Shown here in pieces: positions 1 to 7,963 of a stretch of 64,000 bases of DNA. Each line of letters opens with the position of its first letter. The stretch's first letter is position 1. The notes beneath the pieces were generated by a model that was not told where the DNA came from, ran no database searches, and was given only the letters and a program-made list of their open reading frames with translations. A program made the translations under genes and the position numbers. The DNA lies in contig NZ_JAAXYH010000014.1 of the NCBI RefSeq assembly GCF_012911865.1, forward strand, positions 1 through 64,000, read 5' to 3'. Source of the stretch: Shewanella salipaludis (lineage in GTDB: Bacteria; Pseudomonadota; Gammaproteobacteria; Enterobacterales; Shewanellaceae).

Positions 1-80
1 TCGCAAGACCGCCAACCATTAACAACCACGCCCTATTGTGAAAGGTGAACTATCGAACGACGCAAACGGATTTGGACAAG

Positions 81-126
81 AAATGGACATTAACCTTGCT
101 AAACCCAAGGTGACCATATATGTCCC
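81..126 (+). repeat. Left copy of a 46-bp inverted repeat
   Basis: This segment is repeated in inverted orientation at 928-973 with 44 of 46 positions identical. Read 5' to 3' it begins AAATGGACATTAACC and contains a possible short coding start (MDINLA-x-PKVTIYVP) that is also present in the other copy. One of the two differences is synonymous in that frame and the other changes Lys to Gln. The pair brackets the secreted protein gene at 181-642. It may mark the ends of a small mobile or duplicated unit; the identity match is seen directly, the role is not known. Confidence 0.85.
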
Positions 127-180
127 GCCTTTCTATGCTGTGTTGCGCTGTTGTGTGAGTTGAATTCGTGCCTGGCGCTA

Positions 181-642
181 TTAGTTACAGGCGCACTTGG
201 CGGATTGTTCGCAGGGCGGCGCCGCGGCGACGGCACAGACGCCACCTTTCTGGCCCTGGGCGATGCACCAGACATGGCAGTCGAAGGTATCAGGATGGCC
301 AAGATCATCACTGTGGCTATGCAATTCATCCTTTCCCGGGTTGGATTCGACCAACAAGCCGCTGGGTAAGCAGGCTTCACCGAACATGCGACCGTTGGGT
401 ACGCCTTTTTCATCTGTGCCTATGTGGCACCCCGCGACACCGGGGGCAATCCCATCGGTGTCTTTCCACCAACTTCTTTGACCCTGAAGCCAATCGACGG
501 GTTTAAATGCAAAGGTGCCTTCGGTGCCGGCCATTTCCCTGGCGCCGCCGGACGGTTCACCTATCTCGCCATGGGCGCGTACCTGACTTGCGAACAGCAG
601 GCAACAGGACACGAGTAAAACCAAGCCATTAATTTGTTTCAT
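181..642 (-). CDS. Secreted cysteine-rich hypothetical protein
   Basis: The 153-residue product starts with a typical signal peptide (MKQINGLVLLVSCCLLFAS, cleavage near QVRA-HG), so it should be exported. The mature part has nine or so cysteines, mostly in the last third (DCHVWC, GVCAV, PPCEQSAKCAC), which suggests disulfides or metal binding. The start is supported by AAGGAG placed just upstream of the ATG. I do not recognise the family. It stands alone between the two arms of a 46-bp inverted repeat, which suggests it could be cargo of a small mobile unit. Confidence 0.7.
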   Translation of the reverse strand: MKQINGLVLLVSCCLLFASQVRAHGEIGEPSGGAREMAGTEGTFAFKPVDWLQGQRSWWKDTDGIAPGVAGCHIGTDEKGVPNGRMFGEACLPSGLLVESNPGKDELHSHSDDLGHPDTFDCHVWCIAQGQKGGVCAVAAAPPCEQSAKCACN

Positions 643-1135
643 ACTATCTCCTTATAGTCAGCGGGATTAAGCTTAGTCGCAGCGACGGCTTCCGTCACTT
701 TTTGTGTCCATGCTGAGCACCCACTGGTTATGAGGCGATCTTCTATGTGCCGTCTTTCTTTCGCTGGACTCAGATTAATTCCTAATGGCTGGGTAAATTT
801 GTCCTTTAGAGTGATGTATACCGCGGTTGTTGCACACAGGAGAGCATTCAGCCCCGGGTTACCCAGGCAACTGCCGACAGTATATAGGATAGACCCCGTT
901 GGACTATATGCGAGGATGACAAGACATGGGACGTATATGGTCACCTTGGGTTGAGCAAGGTTAATGTCCATTTTTTATAGGCGAGTGTGTTTGAACAGTT
1001 AGCCATTGAGGTGTAAAGGTTTTACCTGTATCGTTGGAGCAGACTATTGTGCCTAGAAGGCCTTAGTCGGGATGAAGTTGTTTCCTTTTTCATTGTGATG
1101 ATTAAGTTAGGTTTTTGTATTCAGTTTTAACACAG
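643..1135. other. AT-rich gap without a convincing gene
   Basis: No open frame here has both a ribosome-binding site and a recognisable product. The leftward frame that starts inside the repeat at 971 lacks family features and I do not call it. The right arm of the 46-bp inverted repeat lies at 928-973. Base composition is more AT-rich than most of the window. Confidence 0.5.
928..973 (-). repeat. Right copy of the 46-bp inverted repeat
   Basis: This is the inverted partner of 81-126, with two mismatches over 46 bp. The two arms enclose about 800 bp. On the minus strand it again reads MDINLAQPKVTIYVP, so the repeat could derive from a duplicated gene start rather than from transposon ends. 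Confidence 0.85.
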
Positions 1136-1145
1136 GGAGGTGGTT

Positions 1146-1563
1146 ATGAACAAATGTTCACCGATTGTCGGACTCAAGTTTGATGAGGAAAGTAAAAAGG
1201 GCATTGAGGAAATTAATGAGATTTACGATCTAAAAAAAAATTGGTAGATTTGCTTTGCTAATTGGGCAGTTTTACTCAATTTTTGGTGGGCTTAGTGTTC
1301 GAGGTGCATCAGGTTCGGGAGTCAGGTTTCTGGATGATACACTTGCTTTTCAAATTGCTGGTTCTGATGCCGCTCAAACTGAGTATGCAGTTAGCCAGGC
1401 TAATTGGCAGTATTTTTTTGAGTCATTCGGAGCGTTTGACTCTATAGCCATGGAGTCAATAGAAAAAGTTGCATATCTCCAGGCCAGGAAACATCAACGC
1501 AGTCCTAAAGAATATATGTTCTGGAAATCTATTTATGCGGGGTGCAAACCTTATGTTAAGTAG
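1146..1563 (+). pseudogene. Small hypothetical gene interrupted by a frameshift at an A9 run
   Basis: An ATG at 1146 follows a strong GGAGG site and opens a frame reading MNKCSPIVGLKFDEESKK and onward, which hits a stop at 1245. It meets a run of nine A residues at 1232-1240. Skipping one base there joins it smoothly to a second frame that runs to 1563 (LLIGQFYSIFGG ... KSIYAGCKPYVK), giving a protein of about 138 residues. The second frame has no credible start of its own, only TTG. The join could be a true mutation, slippage-based phase variation, programmed +1 slippage or a sequencing error in the homopolymer. I do not recognise the product. It overlaps the next gene by 11 bp, so the two are probably co-transcribed. 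Confidence 0.65.
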
Positions 1564-2059
1564 ACTCCTCATTCTTTGTTTTATGTCGACATCGGTCTCA
1601 GCAGCTGTATCGGAAGATGGTAAGTTTGCTTCACTCATGGTGCAGGTTAATTTGACCAAATATGAACGTAAGAGTGGCTTATGTCATCAGCAGATGAGGA
1701 ACTTTAAGCTTAGAGAAGAAGATAAAATACAACTTAAAGCTCTTCCTCATGAAGCCAGTGATGCTTTGGGTAAACTCCTTGATGATGCGCTTAATAGTTG
1801 CGCTCAACCAGAACTGTTTAATTTGTCAAAATCAATATTAGTACTGGAAGAGCAAAACAAACTTGATAATTCAACAGCCATAACCAGTCAGATAGAAGGG
1901 ATCCGTAAACTTATTTTCTCAAAAAACATAATCGCAGAAGAACGTGCATATGATAACCTGCCAATAAGTCTAAAGGAAAAGTTGGAAAAAATTGAATTCT
2001 TAAAAAAGCCTTTCGATTTATTTGAGGTTATTGAACAGGCTTGGGATGCTCCTCAGTAA
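1553..2059 (+). CDS. Exported hypothetical protein
   Basis: The start at 1553 is chosen because it opens directly onto a signal peptide (MLSRLLILCFMSTSVSA) and has GGGG about 12 bases upstream; longer versions would bury that signal. The 168-residue product is mostly helical in appearance, charged, with two cysteines (GLCHQQ and NSCAQPE) that could form a disulfide. It overlaps the end of the preceding frameshifted gene by 11 bp, suggesting translational coupling. The codons are AT-rich compared with the rest of the window, consistent with acquired DNA. The family is not recognised. Confidence 0.7.
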   Translation: MLSRLLILCFMSTSVSAAVSEDGKFASLMVQVNLTKYERKSGLCHQQMRNFKLREEDKIQLKALPHEASDALGKLLDDALNSCAQPELFNLSKSILVLEEQNKLDNSTAITSQIEGIRKLIFSKNIIAEERAYDNLPISLKEKLEKIEFLKKPFDLFEVIEQAWDAPQ

Positions 2060-2073
2060 ATAGTTAGAACAAG

Positions 2074-2135
2074 AGGTGTATTTTTTTGATTCAGTTAGCA
2101 ATACAACAATTATTGCTAACCATTAAAATACACCT
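2074..2135. terminator. Long imperfect hairpin after the exported-protein gene
   Basis: AGGTGTATTTT at 2074 and GTTAGCAAT near 2094 are mirrored by ATTGCTAAC at 2112 and AAAATACACCT at 2125-2135, separated by a short loop and an internal bulge. The structure lies 15 bp after the stop codon at 2059 and contains a T-rich stretch, so a terminator is the simplest reading. It could also be the end of a mobile unit because decayed sequence follows. Confidence 0.5.
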
Positions 2136-2169
2136 GGCAAACTCAAACAGCACGCGTGCACTGAACCTG

Positions 2170-2486
2170 GCTACGCTCGGATGCTATGTTGCGCGGGGAG
2201 AGAATGGCATTGGGGGGCGTCGTTATTTTCACAAAGGCGGGGAGCAACGCAGTCATCATCTCCATGCCTTCAGGCGTGGGGATATCTCATGCGCCACAGG
2301 GCCTTTCGAGACTATTTGATGGCACATCCTGATGTGGCCCAAGCGTATGGGGCAATCAAACGAGTGGCTGCCATCGAATGTAAAAATGATATGGCTGCCT
2401 ATATGCAGCACAAGAATCGTTTTATTCAATATCACCAACAGCAAGCAATTGCATGCTATGGCCCTATGGCTGGGGCAAATCTTTAA
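2170..2486 (+). pseudogene. GrpB-family (UPF0157) remnant, truncated and frameshifted
   Basis: Two adjacent frames together give the C-terminal half of a GrpB-family protein, a nucleotidyltransferase-fold family of about 170 residues. The first frame reads GENGIGGRRYFHKGG and RSHHLHAFRRGD up to about 2281. The second continues with AFRDYLMAHPDVAQAYGAIK and a tail typical of the family, ending at 2486. The switch falls near 2281-2290, so at least one indel has broken the gene. The N-terminal half is absent upstream, where only the hairpin at 2074-2135 is found. The family match is from memory of its conserved motifs; the frame change is seen directly. Confidence 0.7.
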
Positions 2487-2754
2487 CGTCGAATCCTATG
2501 CGGAACAGCAGGTTTTATTTGTCATTAGATTGATAAATAATGAAAATTCTTTAGTGCCTCCATCTAATGCTCAGGACGGAGGCGCGAGGGAGTTCGATTA
2601 GGCTATGCTTCTCTTGCAGCTGTAAACTGAGTGACACCAGGGGCAGCAATATCTCAGCTAGGTTTCCGCCTATGAGGCTTGCATAAGGATTTGGGCTAAC
2701 CCGGTTTATTTCCGGCTGGCCCATCGATAACATTGAACTTTCAAGGATCCAGAA

Positions 2755-3435
2755 ATGAGCATGCAATATAGAATAAACGTGACCAATAAGTCATCCAGCA
2801 CTCAATCTTTCTTTTTCTTTCAGGCGCAGGGGCGCTATAAAGGCGATCCTACCGTCTATTCGAATAGTCTCTACCAGGCTTCACTACCACCCAGCTTCGG
2901 ATCCGGTGCTGTACTCACGTTTGAGATAAATGCGCAGCCCTGCGCCGGAGCCCAAACACAAGTCAGCGCACCGACCCTGGGCCGCGCCTCCGGGAGTACT
3001 ACAGCCTGTCAGCCGATTGAGCTGGCCACAGCGTCGGGGGCCAACACCAATGACTGCACCTACCTGAGCGTCTCGCCACTGGGCTTAAGTACGCCAGAGC
3101 CGGCATCCGGGGTCCAAGCCGGGGCATTCCGTATCGTTGCGCCTGTCTATAATCCCAATACTGTCGGCAATTTCAACATAGGCTTGGCAATGCAAGATAC
3201 CGACGGCGGCCCGGCCATTATCTCGAACTTTGTGGTGGCACAACCTAATCAATCGATCGATTGTCAGCCAGTGTCGAGCTTCTACGTTCAGGTTGGCAAA
3301 TATGCCCCGGGTCAAATATTCGACTTCGCCTCCGAGTCTATCTCAGCGGCAAGGTGCGACATGTCCATGGGGTATACCAGCTTCAATGTGGTCTACAATG
3401 TCGATGGCACTTGGGCTGTCATGCCCGCAAAATAA
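2755..3435 (+). CDS. Hypothetical protein, possibly RhiA-like
   Basis: The 226-residue product has no signal peptide. Its opening (MQYRINVTNKSSSTQSFFFF) resembles the beta-strand start of RhiA-type proteins found in soil and aquatic bacteria, but this is a weak likeness. The body is rich in Ser, Thr, Gly and Ala with scattered cysteines, looks beta-rich and ends in a hydrophobic strand. AAGGA at 2743-2747 supports the ATG at 2755; an in-frame ATG at 2761 is possible. It stands alone at the edge where composition returns to GC-rich. The function is unknown. Confidence 0.65.
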   Translation: MSMQYRINVTNKSSSTQSFFFFQAQGRYKGDPTVYSNSLYQASLPPSFGSGAVLTFEINAQPCAGAQTQVSAPTLGRASGSTTACQPIELATASGANTNDCTYLSVSPLGLSTPEPASGVQAGAFRIVAPVYNPNTVGNFNIGLAMQDTDGGPAIISNFVVAQPNQSIDCQPVSSFYVQVGKYAPGQIFDFASESISAARCDMSMGYTSFNVVYNVDGTWAVMPAK

Positions 3436-3682
3436 CCAACGGCCTTATCAGCTTACTCATGGTTCAACTTGCAGCCAGGTATCGAGTCCCGATAGGCAAG
3501 TTGAGCCTGCGAGGCACTCGGTGCATGAATATTGGCGTGCAGCTTACTCGCTCCATCGCTCTATCCCCCAGATTTAATACCGCCGCAGTGAGTCCCCTTC
3601 CTTGGCAGGTGCACGGGAGTTTGGATCGGCTTGGCCGCCGAGCCTATATACTCAAGAGAGATGGGAGTTGCGGGAGACGGGC

Positions 3683-4465
3683 ATGTTCAAGGCGGTATTT
3701 GTTGATTTAAGCGGCGTGCTGTACGAAGGCAAGCGGGTGCTGCCGGGTGCGGTGGCAGCGGTGAACAGGCTGCAGCAAAGCCCATTGACAGTCAGGTTTG
3801 TCACTAATACCTCCAGAATGAACCGTGGGCAAATATTGCACGGATTGCAGGAGATGGGATTCAGCCTCGAATCTCGGCAGTTGTTTACGGCGCCGGATGC
3901 GGTCAAAGCGCTGGTGGAGGCCAACAACTGGCGTCCCTATTGTGTGGTACACAGCAATATCGAAGCCGAATTTTCGGTGTTGGACAGGCAAAATCCCAAT
4001 GTGGTCATCATAGGGGATGCCGCCGAGGGCTTCAGCTACCCGAGCCTGGATCTCGCCTTTCAACTCTGCCAGGCCGGTGCGCCGTTAATTGGCATAGGTC
4101 GCAACCGTTATTTCAAGCTCGATGGCAGTTTACACCTGGATGCCGGCCCTTTTATCTATGCTATCGAATATGCCGCCTCGGTCACTGCGCTGATAGTGGG
4201 AAAACCCTCCCCCGAGTTCTTCGCCCAGGTGATAGCTTCTACCTCGGCCAAGGCGAGCGAGATCTTGATGATAGGCGATGACATATTCGGCGATATCGAA
4301 GGCGCGATAAAAGCGGGAATGCAGGGATGCCTGGTTAAAACCGGCAAGTATCAGAGGGGCGATGAAAGGTTAATTGGCGAAGCTTGCCACTGTGTGGCTT
4401 CCATAGTGGAAGCCGTCGAATTGGCCCTCGGCGGGAGTTCACCGCAGCCTGTGTCGCATAGATAG
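3683..4465 (+). CDS. HAD-IIA phosphatase of the LHPP type
   Basis: The 260-residue product matches vertebrate and bacterial LHPP-like phosphatases (phospholysine/phosphohistidine/pyrophosphate type) nearly end to end. Motif I is FVDLSGVLYEG, with Asp nucleophile and Ser in place of the usual second Asp, as in LHPP. Motif II is FVTNTS, the motif III lysine lies in VGKPSPEFF, and motif IV is MIGDDIFGDIEGA. The start at 3683 is chosen because it gives the family N-terminus MFKAVFVDLSG and follows GGGAGACGGG. The natural substrate of bacterial members is not settled. The gene appears monocistronic. Assignment to the LHPP group rests on motif order and spacing. Confidence 0.88.
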   Translation: MFKAVFVDLSGVLYEGKRVLPGAVAAVNRLQQSPLTVRFVTNTSRMNRGQILHGLQEMGFSLESRQLFTAPDAVKALVEANNWRPYCVVHSNIEAEFSVLDRQNPNVVIIGDAAEGFSYPSLDLAFQLCQAGAPLIGIGRNRYFKLDGSLHLDAGPFIYAIEYAASVTALIVGKPSPEFFAQVIASTSAKASEILMIGDDIFGDIEGAIKAGMQGCLVKTGKYQRGDERLIGEACHCVASIVEAVELALGGSSPQPVSHR

Positions 4466-4479
4466 CGAGCTCCAGTGCG

Positions 4480-4605
4480 AGGCCGGTGGTTCTGCCATGA
4501 AGTCGAGGAAGGCCCTGGCACTGCCCAGGCGCCGGCTGGCATGCTGCGCCCACACCTCCACCTCCTGGCCGGGCAAGCGGCCCCAGTCTGCCAGCCGGCC
4601 GCAAT
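4480..4605 (-). pseudogene. Probable remnant of a LysR regulator C-terminus
   Basis: On the minus strand a short stretch reads GRLADWGRLPGQEVEVWAQ followed by SRRLGSARAFLDFMAE. This resembles the end of many LysR substrate-binding domains, where an aromatic-x-x-SRR...RAFLDFL motif closes the protein. No DNA-binding domain or rest of the effector domain is found nearby, and the 257-bp gap could not hold one. I therefore read it as a decayed fragment. The match is to a general motif only, so this is tentative. Confidence 0.35.
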
Positions 4606-4722
4606 TCCGCCGGGCCTTGGGGAATAGGATGCTATGCTTGGATTTATCCATTTCGCGCCTTGTCCCTTGTTCCCAGTCCCTGAGGTTGCAGGCCAATGCG
4701 CCAACGCCACTAAGGAGTCTCT

Positions 4723-5925
4723 ATGCTCGACGCGCGCACGGGTAAGCCATTATCGAGTGAGTCTGCAGAGGCCGCCAGGCTCTACCTACAGGCAGTCGAT
4801 CTCATTCTGGGATCTGAATCCGGTGCGGCCGCAGCCCTGGACAGGGCGCTCGAGCTGGACAAGGATTTTGCCATGGCCGCCGCGGCCCGCTATTACGTGG
4901 CGCTGGATGTCGGCGAGACAGATGCCGGGGTGTTTCGGGAGTGGGCGGTACGGGCAGCATTGCAGGCTAGCGACTGGGAACGTGAACATATAGAAGTGCT
5001 GATCGGCCTGATGGCGCCGACCGCGGCGGCCAGGGCGAGGGCGCTGAGCTACATAGAAACCATGCCTGGTGATCTGTTGGTGATATCCCAGCTGACGCGA
5101 AATATGTTTTTTTACGACGGTCCAGAGAAACTGCAAACAGTGCTGGCGGTATTCGAGTCCGTCGAAGCGACGTTAGCCCATGATTGGGCCTTCCTGGCGC
5201 GGCTGGGGTTTGCCGCCAGTGAAGCCGGACAGCGCCGGCGTGGGCGCGCGCTTATCGAGCGGGCCTTGGCTATTCGCCCCCAGGCGCTCTATTCCATTCA
5301 TGCGTTGGCGCACCTGCTCCATGATGAAGGCGCCGCCGCAGAGTCGGCGGCGCTGCTCCGGGACTGGCTCAAGCGCCATGAGGCCGGAGCCCGCAACGGG
5401 CAGATGTATGGCCACGTTCAATGGCACCTGGCCTTGTCCGAATGGCAGATGGGCGATCGCGACGCCGCCATGGCACGCTACCTGGCCTATTGTGCGCCGG
5501 CCACCACCACCTGTGGCCCCATTCTGACGTTGGCCGATTGTGGCGGTTTCCTGCTCAGGGATTACCTCAAGAGCGGCCAGCCGAGGCCCCTGGGGAAGGA
5601 TGTGCTGGATCACATAGAGACAGTCTGGAGCATGCTGGGCCATCCCTTCGTCGCACTCCATGTCGCCGCTCTCTATGCATCCGCAGGCGATATCGCCGGA
5701 CTCAAACGCTGTGAGGCTGGCATTGCTGCCGCAGCCGAGGGAGACAAGCTGGCTGTGTCACTCGCCCTGGTGTCTTCATTGTTGTATTACGTCAAGGGTG
5801 AGTATCTGCGCGCGGCGCAGACGCTGGCGGGCATTTCCCCCGGGGCGCGCATAGGCATCGGCGGCAGCAATGTCGAGCGCATACTGGTCGACTTGCTGGA
5901 GGCGCGTTGCCAGGCGCGCCGCTGA
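4723..5925 (+). CDS. TPR protein of the TTC38 type
   Basis: The 400-residue product is built of helical hairpins with TPR-like signatures (ALDRALELDKDF, ALIERALAIRPQALYSIHAL). The block MFFYDGPEKLQ ... AHLLHDEG ... HVQWHLALSEWQMGD follows the pattern of TTC38-like proteins, where conserved His and Trp residues sit in the central repeats. There is no signal peptide, so it should be cytoplasmic. TAAGGAG seven bases before the ATG fixes the start. TTC38-like proteins have no established biochemical role. It follows the LysR-like remnant and shows no operon partner. Confidence 0.75.
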   Translation: MLDARTGKPLSSESAEAARLYLQAVDLILGSESGAAAALDRALELDKDFAMAAAARYYVALDVGETDAGVFREWAVRAALQASDWEREHIEVLIGLMAPTAAARARALSYIETMPGDLLVISQLTRNMFFYDGPEKLQTVLAVFESVEATLAHDWAFLARLGFAASEAGQRRRGRALIERALAIRPQALYSIHALAHLLHDEGAAAESAALLRDWLKRHEAGARNGQMYGHVQWHLALSEWQMGDRDAAMARYLAYCAPATTTCGPILTLADCGGFLLRDYLKSGQPRPLGKDVLDHIETVWSMLGHPFVALHVAALYASAGDIAGLKRCEAGIAAAAEGDKLAVSLALVSSLLYYVKGEYLRAAQTLAGISPGARIGIGGSNVERILVDLLEARCQARR

Positions 5926-6065
5926 AAACTGTCTGGCTATTCAGGGCCAGAGCAAGCTTGTTTATGCCTTTGATTGTTAAGATGAGAGTCAGAGAAGTCA
6001 TGGCTCGCCGCCATTGAGCCGTAGCAGAGTCCCGTCATGCCCTTGGGCGCGCTGTCGGCAGCGTG

Positions 6066-6191
6066 GCTCCAAGTAAAAGCCACTCTAGGTAAAGCGCTCT
6101 AAGTAAAAGCTGATCTAAGCCAAGCTGCTCTGGGTAACAGTTGCTCTAAGTAACAGTGACTCTAAGTAAAAGCTGCTCTAAGTAAAAGCGG
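6066..6191. repeat. Degenerate tandem repeat, about 8 units of 14-17 bp
   Basis: Units close to CTCTAAGTAAAAGCTG follow one another from the end of a short intergenic region up to the DUF1840 stop codon. Unit length varies from 14 to 17 bp and several units carry substitutions (CTCTGGGTAACAGTTG, CTCTAAGTAACAGTGA). The array lies downstream of both convergent genes (TPR protein and DUF1840), so it is not a promoter array for either. Confidence 0.85.
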
Positions 6192-6196
6192 CTTGG

Positions 6197-6502
6197 TTAT
6201 TCCCACATCACGTTCGATGCCGACGCCGCGGCGGATTTCAGCAGTTCTATGAGCGGCAGCGCCCTATGCCTCAGGCTCACCAGGGGGGCCTCGTCGTCTT
6301 CATCCGTTTCTGTCGGCGCCGGCGGAGCGCTCGGCTCATTTTCGATCGCCTTGGACAATCTTTGCAGCGCGGCGGGCACATCGGCCGCCAGTATTGCCCC
6401 CGGCACGGCACCACTATGACCCATGATCTTCAAAAATGTGCGCGCTATGTCTCCAAACATGGTGATGTCTGAATAGTACTTAGTCTTGAAGGTGACCAGC
6501 AT
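6197..6502 (-). CDS. DUF1840 family protein
   Basis: The 101-residue product matches DUF1840: MLVTFKTKYYSDITMFGD at the start, MGHSGAVPGAI in the middle, a variable acidic linker (residues about 55-75) and the closing block VSLRHRALPLIELL. The start at 6502 is preferred over upstream codons because it gives the family N-terminus and follows AGAGGA by seven bases. It is a small soluble protein of unknown function that is common in gamma- and betaproteobacteria. It is convergent with the TPR gene, with the tandem repeat in between. Confidence 0.85.
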   Translation of the reverse strand: MLVTFKTKYYSDITMFGDIARTFLKIMGHSGAVPGAILAADVPAALQRLSKAIENEPSAPPAPTETDEDDEAPLVSLRHRALPLIELLKSAAASASNVMWE

Positions 6503-7034
6503 GTCGCGTTCCTCTTCTATGGACCACATGGCCGAAGCCCGGGTGCCCAACTGCTGTTTGTTGCCTTAGTTTCATTGTAGTCAGGCCGGCGCCATTGTCG
6601 CAGGGCAGTGACGCATGTCGGAGGAGAGCCTGTGGCGAGGATGCCCTGATGGTGACGGGTTTGGGTTAGCCATTTTAGCGAGCTTGATGCTGATGATTAG
6701 CCGTTTTTTGTCCGGGTTTATGGCGGGCCGACCTGAGTGAGTGACACCCTTGCAAGCAGCATCCTCCGGCAAACAACTGGGCGCTTTTATGTTTTTCATG
6801 CTCAAAAAGCTTGAAAATATCCATCAACACCAGTAGCTTGACGCACTTCGTCGGCTGACGCCGCGCATGTGCAGCATGCTGTTGTTCCAGGGAGTACGAA
6901 AGTATTCCGGATAGCATTCCATGCAGCGATTAAATAAAAAAGCAACCAGGACAGGTTGGACTCTCATTGGAGTGAGCAAGGCTTTTGCGCATTATATCTG
7001 CGTTGGGCCTGATGCATTTCCTATAAGGATATCA
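6503..7034. other. Intergenic stretch without a recognised gene
   Basis: Short frames on both strands lack ribosome-binding sites and family features. This region must contain the divergent promoters for DUF1840 and the outer-membrane protein at 7035, but I could not pick out a convincing -35/-10 pair. Confidence 0.4.
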
Positions 7035-7676
7035 ATGAAACTATTAGCTAGTACTATCGTCGGGGCACTCGGTATTCTGTCAATGAACGCCTTCGCAAGC
7101 GAACTCAATGAGTTTGACTATCTAGGCATCAATCTTCAGCATAACAGCTATGACAAGCTCAATTTCGCCCCCAATGTTGATACCGCCGGGTTAACCCCTC
7201 TTGTATATGATGCAGATTCTGCGGCGACAGGTTTTCGTGGGTTTGTCGGACATCAATTCAACCGCTATCTGGCCGTTGAGGCCGGCGTGACTTCATTTGG
7301 TGAGGCAAGCTTTGCTGTCATGGAAAAGCAGACGGATTCAGCCGGCAAAACCAAGAATAAGACAATTCACAGCGGCGATTTCAGTACGTTAGCCGGGGAT
7401 ATTCGTATGATAGTCACCTATCCCTTGAGCGGCAGCCTGTTTCTGAAAGCCCATCTTGGGGCTCTGGTATGGGACAATGAATTCAGCACTCTGGTGCAAG
7501 GCAGCGACGGACTGGTGGTACAAAAAACGAGTGACAACGGGGTGTCGCTACTGACAGGCATTGGTGCTGGATACGGTTTTAATAAAAAGTTCGCCATGTC
7601 TCTGGACTTTGAAAGAACTGACATTGCCAGCATAACCACCCAGAACTTGAGCCTGGCGTTTATCATGCGCTTTTAA
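7035..7676 (+). CDS. Small outer-membrane beta-barrel protein (OmpA/OmpW-like fold)
   Basis: The start at 7035 opens on a signal peptide (MKLLASTIVGALGILSMNAFAS) and follows AAGGA by five bases, so the longer upstream frame is rejected. The mature 190 residues alternate polar and hydrophobic strands (GFRGFVGHQFNRYLAVEAGV, LLTGIGAGYGFNKKFAMSLD) and end with LSLAFIMRF. The terminal Phe is the usual signal for outer-membrane assembly. Length fits an eight-stranded barrel of the OmpA-like transmembrane type without a peptidoglycan-binding domain. The specific role is unknown. Confidence 0.8.
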   Translation: MKLLASTIVGALGILSMNAFASELNEFDYLGINLQHNSYDKLNFAPNVDTAGLTPLVYDADSAATGFRGFVGHQFNRYLAVEAGVTSFGEASFAVMEKQTDSAGKTKNKTIHSGDFSTLAGDIRMIVTYPLSGSLFLKAHLGALVWDNEFSTLVQGSDGLVVQKTSDNGVSLLTGIGAGYGFNKKFAMSLDFERTDIASITTQNLSLAFIMRF

Positions 7677-7963
7677 ATAAAATCCACACTCTAACCTTGT
7701 CGTCATGAGGCGTGCCAGACACGCCCATGCCATCTGCCTTAATGTCAAACGCGCTCATGTCAGAATAGCGGCAACCAGGGGCAGGCGTACTTTTTTACTT
7801 CCAGTTTATCCTGTCCTGTCTGATCCCTGTTCGATCTAAAATTCCCCCGATGCCAGACGTATGTGCGCCGGCCTGTGAGGCGTAATGGAGTGTAATATCT
7901 GAAGTCGCATAAAAAGGCTAGGCTCTGGACTCAGGAAATAATCAGGATCCTATGGAGAGCCCC

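Noticed and set aside
639..971. Leftward 110-codon frame starting inside the 46-bp repeat
   Set aside because: No ribosome-binding site, no recognisable protein features, and its start is just the repeated MDINLA stretch shared with the other repeat arm.
2061..2140. Integron attC site suggested by GTTAG...CTAAC elements
   Set aside because: The core sequences are in the wrong order: GTTAGC precedes GCTAAC across a tiny loop, whereas attC has the opposite order at its outer ends. A plain hairpin explains it.
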